Shown: one piece after another, positions 33,575 through 42,714 of the stretch
How the letters are laid out: each line of letters begins with the position of its first letter
Position numbering within the stretch: the first letter of the stretch is position 1
Origin: Streptomyces venezuelae
GTDB taxonomy: Bacteria; Actinomycetota; Actinomycetes; Streptomycetales; Streptomycetaceae
Assembly (NCBI RefSeq): GCF_008642375.1
Contig: NZ_CP029194.1
Coordinates: forward strand, 4,216,001 to 4,280,000
Reading direction: 5' to 3'
Length of the DNA stretch: 64,000 bases
Notes under the pieces: model-generated
What the model was told of the DNA's origin: nothing
What the model saw: only the letters and a program-made list of their open reading frames with translations
Database searches by the model: none
Program-made: the position numbers and the translations under genes

Positions 33575-33778
33575 GCTCCAGCCTCCCGGCAGCGGCTCGA
33601 CATACCGATACCTATTGCCGGACGGAACCCTTCGTAAGCCCCCGAAGGCGACAAGAGCGCTCGTTCGGCGGATGCACCGGGCCGGGACGCCGGTGTATGT
33701 CACCCCGAAGGCGCCCAAGAACGACCTTACGGACCTGCCTCATGGCGGGTGTGCCCCTGGTGCGATGATGGGCCCGCC

Positions 33779-34549
33779 ATGACTGCCCCCGCGCTCGCTC
33801 CACGGCTGCTGAGGGCCGCGGTGTTCACCGCGGTCTGCGTCGTGCTGTCCGCGCTGGGACACGCCCTCGCCGCCTGTGCGGGGATCGCGCTGTGGACCCT
33901 CGCCGCCGGCTTCCTCGGAGTCTTCGGGGTCACCGTCCTCTTCACCGGACGCGACCGCTCCCTCGCCTTCGTCGTCGGCGCCCTCGCGGCCGGGCAGCTC
34001 GGTCTGCACACCCTCTTCAGCCTGGGTCAGCGCCCTCTCGCGCTGAGCCCCACGGCCGACGACGTGCTCGTGCGGATGGCCGCCAAGCTGGTCTGCGGGG
34101 CGGGCACCGGGGCCATCAGCCCGGCCGACGCCGCCAGGATCGTCGGCGACGCCGGGCTCACCCCGGCCACCGCCCACGGCCACATGGCGCACACGGCGGC
34201 CCCGGCCGACGGGCTCCTGCCCGGACTGCCCATGCTCCTCGGCCATCTGCTCGCGGCAATCGCCGCGGGCTGGCTGCTGCGCCGCGGCGACCGGGCCCTG
34301 GTCCGGCTCGTCGACCTCTCCGAGCAGGGTGCGGCGGAGCTCGCCGAGTGCGCCCTCGTGCGCTCGCTGCGGGCCGCCCTCCGTCTCGTACGGAGCCTGC
34401 TCGCCGGACTGCCCACGACCCCGCACGCGGGATCGCGGCTGCCCGCCCGTACGGCCTTCGACTCCTCGCCGCCGCCTGTGTTCGAGGCGCTCGAGGACAC
34501 GGTGATCAGGCGCGGCCCGCCGGCCGCCGACTGCGTCCTCGCAGCCTGA
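33779..34549 (+). CDS. Integral membrane protein next to copper genes
   Basis: 256 residues from ATG 33779. About five hydrophobic segments: AAVFTAVCVVLSALGHALAA, ALWTLAAGFLGVFGVTVLF, LAFVVGALAAGQLGLHTLF, then MLLGHLLAAIAAGWLLRR after a hydrophilic His-containing loop (ATAHGHMAHTAAPADG). A ~75-residue cytoplasmic Arg-rich tail follows. The His/Met-rich extracytoplasmic loop and the genes that follow on the same strand suggest a copper-linked function. I do not recognise a named family; small membrane proteins of this type often precede ycnI/DUF1775 genes in Streptomyces. Confidence 0.7.
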   Translation: MTAPALAPRLLRAAVFTAVCVVLSALGHALAACAGIALWTLAAGFLGVFGVTVLFTGRDRSLAFVVGALAAGQLGLHTLFSLGQRPLALSPTADDVLVRMAAKLVCGAGTGAISPADAARIVGDAGLTPATAHGHMAHTAAPADGLLPGLPMLLGHLLAAIAAGWLLRRGDRALVRLVDLSEQGAAELAECALVRSLRAALRLVRSLLAGLPTTPHAGSRLPARTAFDSSPPPVFEALEDTVIRRGPPAADCVLAA

Positions 34550-34662
34550 CGCGGACCGCTCACCTGGAGCGGCGCCGCGTACACCCGCGCGCCTCGACCG
34601 GGGTACCGCCCCTCGGCGCGCCGGGTCCCGTCGTCCTCCTCAGAGTCGGAGTGTCTTCTGCC

Positions 34663-35460
34663 ATGACCGTTTCCGTTTCCGCCTCCCGTGTCGCCCTCGC
34701 CGGTGGCATCGCCCTTTCCTCCGTCGTGCTGCTCTCCGGCACGGCCTTCGCGCACGTCAGCGTGCAGCCGCAGGGCGAGGCCGCCAAGGGCGGCTACGCC
34801 ACCGTCAACATCAAGGTCCCGAACGAGCGCGACAACGCCTCCACCGTGAAGCTGGAGGTCAACTTCCCGCTCGACCACCCGCTGGCCTCCGTCATGCCGC
34901 AGCCCGTCCCCGGCTGGAAGGCCGAGGTGACGAAGAGCAAGCTCGGCAAGCCGCTGGAGCTGCACGGCAAGAAGATCAACGAGGCCGTCTCCAAGGTGAC
35001 GTGGACCGCCGACGGCTCGAAGATCGGCCCCGGTCAGTTCCAGCAGTTCCCGCTCTCCCTCGGCCAGCTGCCCGAGGACACGGACCAGCTCGTGCTCAAG
35101 GCCATCCAGACGTACGACAACAAGGAGATCGTGCGCTGGATCGAGGAGGCGAAGGAGGGCGCGGAGGAGCCGCAGAACCCGGCCCCCGTCCTGAAGCTCT
35201 CCGCCGCGAGCGGCGACCACCACGGCGCTGCCACCACCGCCCCCACCACGGGCCCCTCGGCCTCCGCCTCCGCCTCCGGTGACGCGAAGGCCGGGCACGA
35301 CGGCGGCCACGAGGAGAAGACGGCCGCAGCTTCCTCTTCCTCTTCCTCTTCCTCTTCCTCCTCCGACACCACGGCCCGGATCCTCGGCGTCATCGGCATC
35401 CTCGTCGGCATCGCCGGCGTCGCCTTCGGCGTCCTCGCCGGCCGCCGCCGCTCGGCCTGA
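34663..35460 (+). CDS. YcnI-like copper-binding membrane protein (DUF1775)
   Basis: 265 residues from ATG 34663. Signal peptide ending TAFA, so the mature protein starts with His (HVSVQPQGEAAKGG), the first copper ligand in the YcnI mono-histidine brace. DUF1775 core with NFPLDHPL, VPGWKAEV and TWTADG (conserved Trp), then a His/Gly/Ser linker containing GDHHGAAT and HDGGHEEK, a run of about 12 serines, a C-terminal transmembrane helix and an Arg-rich stop. YcnI is thought to deliver or chaperone Cu(II) outside the membrane. First clear member of the copper block. Confidence 0.88.
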   Translation: MTVSVSASRVALAGGIALSSVVLLSGTAFAHVSVQPQGEAAKGGYATVNIKVPNERDNASTVKLEVNFPLDHPLASVMPQPVPGWKAEVTKSKLGKPLELHGKKINEAVSKVTWTADGSKIGPGQFQQFPLSLGQLPEDTDQLVLKAIQTYDNKEIVRWIEEAKEGAEEPQNPAPVLKLSAASGDHHGAATTAPTTGPSASASASGDAKAGHDGGHEEKTAAASSSSSSSSSSSDTTARILGVIGILVGIAGVAFGVLAGRRRSA

Positions 35461-35496
35461 CGGCCGCACCCTCACCCGAGAACCGAAAGAAACACC

Positions 35497-36216
35497 ATGT
35501 CTCAAGAGAAGACGTCCGGGTCGGGCACGGCCCGCCCCGGACGGCGCACCCCGCTGATCGTCGCCGCGGTCGCGATCGTCGCCGCGCTCGGCATCACCGC
35601 GGCCGTCGGCCTCGGCGGCAACGACGACAAGGCCTCCGGCACGGGCTCCAGCTCGGTCGCCGAGGTCTCCGGCGCCGAGGACTCCACCAAGGCCGCCACC
35701 GTCCTCGACCGGCCGTTCACCAAGCCCTCGCTCGTCCTCACCGACACCAAGGGCCAGAAGTACGACCTGCGAGAGCGGACCAAGGGCAAGCTGACGCTCA
35801 TCTACTTCGGCTACACGCACTGCCCCGACGTCTGCCCCATGACGATGAGCAACATCGCCCTCGCCAAGAGGGAGCTCCCCAAGGCCGACCAGGACAAGCT
35901 CCAGGTCGTCTTCGTCACCACCGACCCCGAGCGTGACACCTCGGCCGAGCTCGCCAAGTGGCTGCCCGCCGCCGGCGACCCCACCTTCACCGGTCTCACC
36001 GGCGACTTCTCCGCCATCCAGGCGGGCGCCCGCTCGATCGGCATCGGCATCGACCCGCCCAAGAAGGAGGGCGACAAGGTCATCTCCATGCACGGCGCCC
36101 AGGTGATCGCCTTCTCGCCCACCACCGACCAGGGCTACGTCCTGTACGGCGAGGACACGACCGTCGAGGAGTACGCCAAGGACCTGCCGAAGCTCATCAA
36201 GGGGGAGAACCCGTGA
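35497..36216 (+). CDS. SCO1/SenC copper chaperone
   Basis: 239 residues, N-terminal membrane anchor (TPLIVAAVAIVAALGITAAVGL). Thioredoxin-like Sco1 domain with copper ligands Cys109 and Cys113 in THCPDVCPM and His199 in SMHGAQV, plus VTTDPERDT. In S. lividans the homologous Sco protein is needed for cytochrome oxidase and developmental copper use (from the literature, recalled). Start ATG 35497, A-rich leader with GAAAGAAA. Stop overlaps the next start (GTGA). Confidence 0.93.
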   Translation: MSQEKTSGSGTARPGRRTPLIVAAVAIVAALGITAAVGLGGNDDKASGTGSSSVAEVSGAEDSTKAATVLDRPFTKPSLVLTDTKGQKYDLRERTKGKLTLIYFGYTHCPDVCPMTMSNIALAKRELPKADQDKLQVVFVTTDPERDTSAELAKWLPAAGDPTFTGLTGDFSAIQAGARSIGIGIDPPKKEGDKVISMHGAQVIAFSPTTDQGYVLYGEDTTVEEYAKDLPKLIKGENP

Positions 36217-36665
36217 ACCGCCGCACCACCGCCCTGACCGCCGCCGTCGCCCTCGCCGCCTCGCTCGCGCTGACCGGGTGCTCGTCCGACGGCGACAAGC
36301 CCGAGCTGAAGGTCAGCGGTGCGTTCATGCCGCAGCCCGTGATGGACATGGCCGGTGGCTTCCTCACCATCACCAACGCCGGCGGAGCGGCGGACAAGCT
36401 CACCTCCGTCACCAGCCCCCTCTCGGACGACGTCACGATCCACGAGACGAAGGACCAGAAGATGGTGGAGGTGAAGTCCTTCGACATCCCCGCGAACGGG
36501 GAGCTGAAGCTCGAACGCGGTGGCAACCACATCATGTTCATGGAGCTGAAGAAGAAGCCCAAGCAGGGCGAGAAGGTCGGCATCGAGCTCCACTTCGAGA
36601 AGTCCGACCCCATCAAGGTCGACGTTCCCGTCGAGGCAGCCAACCACAACCCGCGGCAGCACTGA
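36213..36665 (+). CDS. PCuAC-type periplasmic copper chaperone lipoprotein (ECuC-like)
   Basis: 150 residues from GTG 36213, overlapping the sco1 stop. Lipoprotein signal with lipobox LTGC (around residue 22). PCuAC (DUF461) domain: MPQPVMDMAGGF, then IHETKDQKMVEV, and NHIMFMELKK, which give the H-M-x-M copper(I) ligand pattern. It binds Cu(I) and passes it to Sco1 or oxidase; in S. lividans the homologous pair is ECuC-Sco. The short His-rich end (ANHNPRQH) may also bind metal. Translational coupling to sco1 fits 1:1 expression. Confidence 0.92.
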   Translation: MNRRTTALTAAVALAASLALTGCSSDGDKPELKVSGAFMPQPVMDMAGGFLTITNAGGAADKLTSVTSPLSDDVTIHETKDQKMVEVKSFDIPANGELKLERGGNHIMFMELKKKPKQGEKVGIELHFEKSDPIKVDVPVEAANHNPRQH

Positions 36666-36689
36666 GCTCGTTGACGGAGTGACACAGAG

Positions 36690-38642
36690 ATGACAACCAC
36701 CGCCCCGCGCCTCGGTACTGCCGTGGCCCGGCTGCTGATCCTGGCGGCCGCGCTGCTCGGCACGCTGCTGGCCGGCGCCGCCCCCGCCTCCGCGCACGCG
36801 GCGCTCACCGGAAGCGACCCGAGGGACGGGGCGGTGGTCGCCACCGCTCCCAAGGAGGTCAACCTGACCTTCTCCGAACAGGTCGCCATGAGCGCCGACT
36901 CGATCCGGGTTCTCGACCCGGCGGGACGGCGGGCCGACACCGGCGAGATACGCGACCTGTGCAGCGGTGCCATTGTCCGGTACGGAGTCGGGCTCCGCGC
37001 CGGACTGCCGGACGGTACGTACACCGTGGCCTGGCAGACCGTGTCCGCCGACAGCCACCCGATCGCCGGCGCCTTCACCTTCTCCATCGGTGCTCCTTCC
37101 GCCACCTCCGTCGCACTGCCCGAGTCGAACGCCGGCGGCGGACTCGTCGGCGCCCTGTACGGCATCGCGCGCTACCTCTCGTACGCCTCCTTCGCCGTCC
37201 TCGTCGGCGGTGGCGCCTTCGTCCTGGTCTGCTGGCCGCGCGGGGCGGGCGTCCGCCCGGTCCAGCGGACCGTGGTCCGGGCCTGGCTGACCCTCACGGT
37301 CGCCACGCTGGCGATGCTCCTCCTCCGCAACCCGTACACCGGCTCCGGCGAGCTCTCCGACGCCTTCGACCTGGCGGGCCTGAAGTCCGTCCTGGAGACC
37401 AAGACCGGGGCCGCGCTCACCTCCCGTCTGCTGCTGCTCGGCGCCGCGGCGCTCTTCGTCGCTGTCCTCTTCGGCTCCTACACCCGCCGCACCGACCCGA
37501 AGGAGCGCAAGGACCTCACCTTCGGCCTCGGCCTCGGCGGCACCGTCGTCGCCGCGGGGATCGCCGGTACCTGGGCGCTGGCCGAGCACGCCTCGACCGG
37601 CATCCAGCCCGGCATCGCGATGCCCGTCGACATCCTGCACCTGCTGGCCGTCGCCGCCTGGCTCGGCGGACTCACGGTGCTGCTCGTCGCCCTCTACCGG
37701 GCCCCCTCCGTCGAACGCTCGGCGGTGGAGCGCTTCTCGAAGGTCGCCTTCGGCTCCGTGCTCGTCCTCGCGGCCACCGGCCTCTACCAGTCCTGGCGCC
37801 AGCTCGGCTCCTGGTCCGCGCTGACCGACACCCGCTACGGGCAGCTGCTGCTGGTCAAGATCGGCCTGCTGGCCGTGCTCCTCGGCATCGCCTGGATCTC
37901 GCGCCGCTGGACCCAGCGCCTCGCCGACCCGGCACCCTCCGAGACCGAAGCAACCTCCGAGGCCGAAGCCGAAGCCGAGACCGGAACCGCCTCCGAGACC
38001 GAAGCCGAGACCGGAACCGCCTCCGAGACCGAGGCCGGAACCGGAACCGCCTCCGGGACCGACCCCGTACGAGCCGCTCAGCTCGCCCGGCAGCGCGCCG
38101 CCGTCGCCACCGCCCGCCGCAAGCGGGAGCGGGACGCAGACCCCGAGCGGACGGGTCTTCGCCGCTCGGTGCTGACCGAGGCCGCAGTCGCCGTGGTCCT
38201 CCTCGCCGTGACCACCGTCCTCACCTCCACCGAGCCCGGCCGCACCGAGGAGGAGGCCGGCCGGACCGGCTCCACCGCCGGCTCGGCCGCCGTGCCCGAC
38301 CGCCCCGTGGACATCCGGCTGCCCTTCGACACCGGCGGCGTCGACGGCAAGGGCGTCGTCCGTCTCAGCCTCGACCCCGGCCGCACCGGCGCCAACGCTC
38401 TCCACCTCTTCGTCGAGCGCCCCAACGGCAAGCCTCTGGACGTCCCCGAGGTCAAGGTCGCCTTCACCTTGGAGGCCAAGGACGTCGGCCCGCTGCCCGT
38501 CGCCCCCGACCGCATCCAGACCGGACACTGGAGCGCGAACGGCGTCCAGATCCCGATGCCCGGCGAGTGGAAGATCCAGGTGACCGTCCGCACCTCCGAC
38601 ATCGACCAGACCACCATCGACAAGAACGTGAAGATCGGCTGA
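36690..38642 (+). CDS. CopC-CopD fusion copper transport/resistance protein
   Basis: 650 residues. Signal peptide ending SAHA, then a CopC domain (HAALTGSDPRDGAVV start; SADSHPIAGAFTFSIG with the Asp/His copper site). An eight-helix CopD membrane domain follows (about 150-415; for example HLLAVAAWLGGLTVLLVAL), then a cytoplasmic tail with three ~30-bp repeats (nt 37965-38054) coding Glu/Thr/Ala/Ser. A further helix and a C-terminal ~110-residue extracytoplasmic domain come last. It is of the YcnJ type and probably imports or retains copper at the membrane. It lies between PCuAC and the DyP peroxidase genes. Confidence 0.88.
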   Translation: MTTTAPRLGTAVARLLILAAALLGTLLAGAAPASAHAALTGSDPRDGAVVATAPKEVNLTFSEQVAMSADSIRVLDPAGRRADTGEIRDLCSGAIVRYGVGLRAGLPDGTYTVAWQTVSADSHPIAGAFTFSIGAPSATSVALPESNAGGGLVGALYGIARYLSYASFAVLVGGGAFVLVCWPRGAGVRPVQRTVVRAWLTLTVATLAMLLLRNPYTGSGELSDAFDLAGLKSVLETKTGAALTSRLLLLGAAALFVAVLFGSYTRRTDPKERKDLTFGLGLGGTVVAAGIAGTWALAEHASTGIQPGIAMPVDILHLLAVAAWLGGLTVLLVALYRAPSVERSAVERFSKVAFGSVLVLAATGLYQSWRQLGSWSALTDTRYGQLLLVKIGLLAVLLGIAWISRRWTQRLADPAPSETEATSEAEAEAETGTASETEAETGTASETEAGTGTASGTDPVRAAQLARQRAAVATARRKRERDADPERTGLRRSVLTEAAVAVVLLAVTTVLTSTEPGRTEEEAGRTGSTAGSAAVPDRPVDIRLPFDTGGVDGKGVVRLSLDPGRTGANALHLFVERPNGKPLDVPEVKVAFTLEAKDVGPLPVAPDRIQTGHWSANGVQIPMPGEWKIQVTVRTSDIDQTTIDKNVKIG

Positions 38643-38647
38643 CCCTC

Positions 38648-39955
38648 GTGACCGAGAGCGACAACAGCGGCAACAGCGACAGCAACCGCGACGACAACCC
38701 TGTGGAGATCTCCCGACGGCGGCTGCTCGGCACCGTCGGTGCCGCGGGTGCGACCGGACTCGTCATCGGCGCGGCGGGCGGCGTCGGGATCTCCTCGGCG
38801 GTGTCGGGCGACGACACTGCGGGGGGCTCCGGCGCGGGCGGGCCGCAGGCCCTGACCTCCGTCGGCGCGACCGAGGTGATGTTTCACGGGAAACATCAGG
38901 CCGGCATCACCGAGCCCCTTCAGTCCCGCGGCCATCTGATCGCCTTCGATCTCGCACCGGGTGCCGGGCGCAAGGAGGCCATGGCCCTGCTGCGCCGCTG
39001 GTCGGCCACGGCGAAGGTCCTGATGGCGGGGAAGGCCCCGGCCGAGGACACGGGCATCGCGCTCGACGCAGGTCCCTCCTCCCTGACGGTCACCTTCGGC
39101 TTCGGCCGTACGTTCTTCGATCGCACTGGGCTGACCTCGCGCCGCCCCGACCAGCTCGACCCTCTGCCCGCCTTCTCCTCCGACGCGCTCGATCCCCGGC
39201 GCTCCGAGGGCGACCTGTGGGTGCAGATCGGCGCCGACGACGCGCTCGTCGCCTTCCACGCCCTGCGGGCCGTCCAGAAGGACGCGGGCGACGCGGCCCG
39301 GGTGCGCTGGCAGATGAACGGCTTCAACCGCTCGGCCGGCGCCACCGCGAAGCCGATGACCGCGCGCAACCTCATGGGTCAGGTCGACGGCACGGGCAAC
39401 CCGAAGCCCACGGAGCCCGACTTCGACCGGCGGATCTTCGTCCCGGCCGGGGCCACCGGCGCCCAGGACTGGATGGCCGGGGGTTCGTACGCGGTGGTGC
39501 GGCGGATCCGGATGCTGCTCGACGACTGGGAGAAGCTCCCGCTCGACGGGCAGGAGAAGGTGATCGGCCGCCGGAAGTCCGACGGTGCGCCGCTCACCGG
39601 CGGCAGAGAGACCACCGAACTCGACCTGAACAAGTTCGGGCCGGACGGGAAGCTGGTCATCCCGGACAACGCCCACTCCCGGATCTCCGCCCCCGAACAG
39701 AACGGCGGGGCGGCGATGCTCCGCAGGCCCTTCTCCTTCCACGACGGGATCGGCCCGGACGGGACACCGGACGCCGGGCTCCTCTTCATCTGCTGGCAGG
39801 CCGATCCGTTCCGGGGATTCGTCCCGGTGCAGCGCAAGCTCGACCGGGGCGACGCGCTGTCCGCATTCATCCGGCACGAGTCGAGCGGCCTCTTCGCGGT
39901 CCCGGGCGGCCCCGCCGAGGGCGAGTACGTGGGCCAGCGACTCCTGGAGGCGTAA
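38648..39955 (+). CDS. Tat-exported DyP-type heme peroxidase (DtpA-like)
   Basis: 435 residues from GTG 38648, five bases after the copCD stop. Twin-arginine signal ISRRRLLGTVGAAG (residues 21-34). DyP peroxidase with the GxxDG motif GQVDG (Asp247 catalytic), RFxV-like heme residues and PFSFHDGIG near the C-terminus. In S. lividans DtpA works with the Sco/ECuC copper relay and GlxA in developmental surface glycan formation (recalled). The conserved copper neighbours here support the same link. EfeB of iron uptake is the alternative but lacks EfeU/O partners here. Confidence 0.9.
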   Translation: MTESDNSGNSDSNRDDNPVEISRRRLLGTVGAAGATGLVIGAAGGVGISSAVSGDDTAGGSGAGGPQALTSVGATEVMFHGKHQAGITEPLQSRGHLIAFDLAPGAGRKEAMALLRRWSATAKVLMAGKAPAEDTGIALDAGPSSLTVTFGFGRTFFDRTGLTSRRPDQLDPLPAFSSDALDPRRSEGDLWVQIGADDALVAFHALRAVQKDAGDAARVRWQMNGFNRSAGATAKPMTARNLMGQVDGTGNPKPTEPDFDRRIFVPAGATGAQDWMAGGSYAVVRRIRMLLDDWEKLPLDGQEKVIGRRKSDGAPLTGGRETTELDLNKFGPDGKLVIPDNAHSRISAPEQNGGAAMLRRPFSFHDGIGPDGTPDAGLLFICWQADPFRGFVPVQRKLDRGDALSAFIRHESSGLFAVPGGPAEGEYVGQRLLEA

Positions 39956-40003
39956 CCCCTCGGGCAGGCGGCCGGCGCGCCCGGCGACCATTAGGGTGAC
40001 GGT

Positions 40004-40939
40004 ATGTCCGCCACCCGGTTCACGTACCTCGGCCCCGAAGGCACCTTCACTGAGGCCGCGCTGCGTACGCTGCCCGAGGCCGCGACCCGGGAGCTCATCC
40101 CGATGGTCTCGGTCCCGGCCGCGCTCGACGCCGTACGGAACGGGGAGGCCGCCGCCGCGCTCGTACCGATCGAGAACTCGGTCGAGGGCGGGGTGACCGC
40201 GACGCTGGACGAGCTGGCCTCCGGCGAACCGCTGACGATCTACCGCGAGGTGCTGCTGCCGATCGCCTTCGCGCTGCTCGTGCGGCCCGGGACCAAGCTC
40301 TCGGAGATCAAGACGGTCACGGGCCATCCCGTGGCCCAGCCGCAGGTCAGGAACTGGCTGCGGGCGCACCTCCCCGACGCCCTGTGGGAGTCGGCCGCTT
40401 CCAACGCGGACGGGGCCCGACTGGTCCAGGAGGGCCGCTTCGACGCCGCCTTCGCGGGCGAGTTCGCGGCGGCGACGTACGGTCTCGAGCCGCTCGTCAC
40501 CGAGATCCACGACGCGGAGAACGCCGAGACACGGTTCGTGCTCGTGGGCCGGCCGGCCCGGCCGGCGGCTCCGACCGGCGCGGACAAGACCTCGGTGGTG
40601 CTGTGGCTGGGTGACGATCATCCGGGTGCCCTCCTCGAACTGCTCCAGGAATTCGCGGTGCGCGGGGTGAACCTGATGCTGATCCAGTCCCGGCCCACGG
40701 GAGCGGGGATCGGGAACTACTGCTTCGCCGTGGACGCCGAGGGACATATCTCGGACCGCCGGGTGGGCGAGGCACTGATGGGGCTCAAGCGGATGTGCCC
40801 CAAGATCCGCTTCCTCGGCTCGTACCCGCGGGCGGGCGTCGCGATCGAGGACGTGTCGCCGCTGCGGCGTGGGACTTCGGACGTGGAGTTCACGGAGGCC
40901 TCCGACTGGCTCGCGAGGGCCCAGGACGGTCGGGCCTGA
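40004..40939 (+). CDS. pheA: Prephenate dehydratase
   Basis: 311 residues. Decarboxylates and dehydrates prephenate to phenylpyruvate in phenylalanine synthesis. N-terminal PDT domain: FTYLGPEGTFTEAA, VPIENSVEGGVTATLD, and TRF active-site motif in ETRFVLVG. C-terminal ACT regulatory domain: PGALLELLQEFAVRGVNLMLIQSRP, where phenylalanine feedback would act. The usual ESRP at the ACT end reads QSRP. Cytoplasmic, single gene. Start ATG 40004. Confidence 0.95.
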   Translation: MSATRFTYLGPEGTFTEAALRTLPEAATRELIPMVSVPAALDAVRNGEAAAALVPIENSVEGGVTATLDELASGEPLTIYREVLLPIAFALLVRPGTKLSEIKTVTGHPVAQPQVRNWLRAHLPDALWESAASNADGARLVQEGRFDAAFAGEFAAATYGLEPLVTEIHDAENAETRFVLVGRPARPAAPTGADKTSVVLWLGDDHPGALLELLQEFAVRGVNLMLIQSRPTGAGIGNYCFAVDAEGHISDRRVGEALMGLKRMCPKIRFLGSYPRAGVAIEDVSPLRRGTSDVEFTEASDWLARAQDGRA

Positions 40940-41424
40940 CCCGATACTGACCGACCGCTCCCGCCGCCCGGAGCGGTCGTCCACAGGTACGAACAACTAG
41001 TCCTACCTGCATACTTTTCAGTTACCCACAGAGGTTATCCACAGGGCATGACTCGCCCTGGGGACAAGTCGACATCACAATCCGACATGGTCGACAAATC
41101 CCCCCAGTCGCTCCCCGGCCCCGCCTCGGTCGTCCACAGTGCGCAGATGACGCGTTCGTCACCGTGTTTCCGGGGATCAACTCTTTGGAGCGAGCATTTC
41201 CCACCCGAATGAGTGGGCGAATGACGTTTGATCACGGAATTGCCAGGTCCGTGGCGAGGAATCCCCGTGATCGTCCCCGTAGTCCACAGAACTTCCACAC
41301 AGCCTGTGGATAAGTAAATGCGGCGGCCCGCGGTCCGCTTTTCCTGGAGCGGCAATTCGGGCAAAACAACACGCGCGACCTTATCCGGTGGGGGCGCGCA
41401 AGCGGGCACCGGTAGCCTGGTGGG
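40940..41424. promoter_or_regulatory. 485-bp region with DnaA-box-like TTATCCACA sites upstream of serS
   Basis: Between pheA and serS. Exact TTATCCACA at 41035-41043 and its inverse TGTGGATAA at 41305-41313. Near matches TCGTCCACA at 40977-40985 and 41130-41138, and TTACCCACA at 41022-41030. No oriC genes are near, so these may be DnaA titration or regulatory boxes. The region is AT-richer than average, consistent with serS promoters. No ORF seen. Confidence 0.6.
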
Positions 41425-42714
41425 GTGATTGACCTTCGCCTGCTCCGTGAGGACCCCGACCGTGTTCGCGCCTCCCAGCGCGCCCGTGGAGAGGACGTCG
41501 CGCTCGTCGACGCCCTGCTCTCCGCCGATGAGCGGCGCAGGTCGTCCGGCGTCCGCTTCGACGAGCTCCGATCCGAGCAGAAGGCGCTCGGAAAGCTGAT
41601 CCCCAGGGCCACGCCCGAGGAGCGCGCCGAGCTCCTGCAGAAGGCGGAACAGCTCAAGACCGACGTCAAGGCCGCCGAGGCCGAGCAGAACGAGGCCGAC
41701 GAGACGGCCAAGCGGCTCCTGCTCCAGCTCGGGAACATCGTCCACACGGACGTCCCGGTCGGCGGCGAGGAGGACTTCGTCGTCCTGGAGACGCACGGCA
41801 CCATCCGCGACTTCGCGGCCGAGGGCTTCGAGCCCAAGGACCACCTGGAGCTGGGCGAGGCCCTCGGCGCCATCGACGTCGAGCGGGGCGCCAAGGTCTC
41901 CGGCTCGCGCTTCTACTACCTGACCGGCGTGGGCGCCCTCCTGGAGCTCGCCCTGGTCAACGCGGCGATCGCCCAGGCCACCGAGGCCGGCTTCATCCCG
42001 ATGCTGACCCCGGCGCTGGTCCGCCCGCGCGCCATGGAGGGCACCGGCTTCCTCGGCCAGGCCGCGGAGAACGTGTACCACCTGGAGAAGGACGACTACT
42101 ACCTCGTCGGCACCTCCGAGGTCCCCCTCGCCGCGTACCACATGGACGAGATCATCGACGCCGACAAGCTGCCCCTGCGGTACGCGGGCTTCTCGCCCTG
42201 CTTCCGCCGCGAGGCCGGCACGTACGGCAAGGACACCCGCGGCATCTTCCGCGTCCACCAGTTCGACAAGGTCGAGATGTTCTCGTACGTCGCGCCCGAG
42301 GACGCGGAGAACGAGCACAAGCGACTCCTGGACTGGGAGAAGCAGTGGCTGACCGCCCTGGAGCTGCCCTTCCAGGTCATCGACGTCGCCACCGGCGACC
42401 TCGGCTCCTCCGCCTCCCGCAAGTTCGACTGCGAGGCGTGGATCCCGACCCAGGGCAAGTACCGCGAGCTCACCTCCGCCTCGAACTGCGACAGCTTCCA
42501 GGCCCGCCGCCTCTCCGTCCGCATGCGCGACGAGCAGGGCGGCAAGAAGACCGTGCAGCCGCTGGCCACCCTGAACGGCACGCTGTGCGCCGTACCGCGC
42601 ACGATCGTGGCGATCCTGGAGAACCACCAGCTGCCCGACGGTTCCGTGCGCGTCCCGGAGATGCTGCGGCCCTACCTCGGTGGCCGTGAGGTCCTGGAGC
42701 CGATCGCCAAGTGA
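41425..42714 (+). CDS. serS: Seryl-tRNA synthetase
   Basis: 429 residues from GTG 41425. Class II synthetase charging tRNA-Ser. N-terminal coiled-coil arm (about 25-105; ERRRSSGVRFDELRSEQKALG, AEQLKTDVKAAEAEQ) that grips the long variable arm. Motif 2 FRREAGTYGKDTRG, a VHQFDKVE element, and motif 3 TLNGTLCAVPRTIVAILE. Two tRNA-Ser genes are also in the window. Stop overlaps the next gene's GTG (GTGA at 42711-42714). Confidence 0.97.
   Translation: MIDLRLLREDPDRVRASQRARGEDVALVDALLSADERRRSSGVRFDELRSEQKALGKLIPRATPEERAELLQKAEQLKTDVKAAEAEQNEADETAKRLLLQLGNIVHTDVPVGGEEDFVVLETHGTIRDFAAEGFEPKDHLELGEALGAIDVERGAKVSGSRFYYLTGVGALLELALVNAAIAQATEAGFIPMLTPALVRPRAMEGTGFLGQAAENVYHLEKDDYYLVGTSEVPLAAYHMDEIIDADKLPLRYAGFSPCFRREAGTYGKDTRGIFRVHQFDKVEMFSYVAPEDAENEHKRLLDWEKQWLTALELPFQVIDVATGDLGSSASRKFDCEAWIPTQGKYRELTSASNCDSFQARRLSVRMRDEQGGKKTVQPLATLNGTLCAVPRTIVAILENHQLPDGSVRVPEMLRPYLGGREVLEPIAK

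Noticed and set aside
33720..33790. CsoR or other copper operator in front of the copper block
   Set aside because: No convincing CsoR-type C/G-rich palindrome found near the first gene.
33892..34662. Extended frame upstream of the YcnI start
   Set aside because: The upstream part is antisense-like Arg/Pro sequence overlapping the membrane protein gene; the signal peptide begins at 34663.
40940..41424. DnaA boxes as a second chromosomal origin
   Set aside because: No dnaA/dnaN/gyr genes, only a few boxes, and no AT-rich unwinding element of the size of Streptomyces oriC.
41060..41424. T-box riboswitch upstream of serS
   Set aside because: No T-box consensus or antiterminator structure seen; Streptomyces uses this control on few genes.
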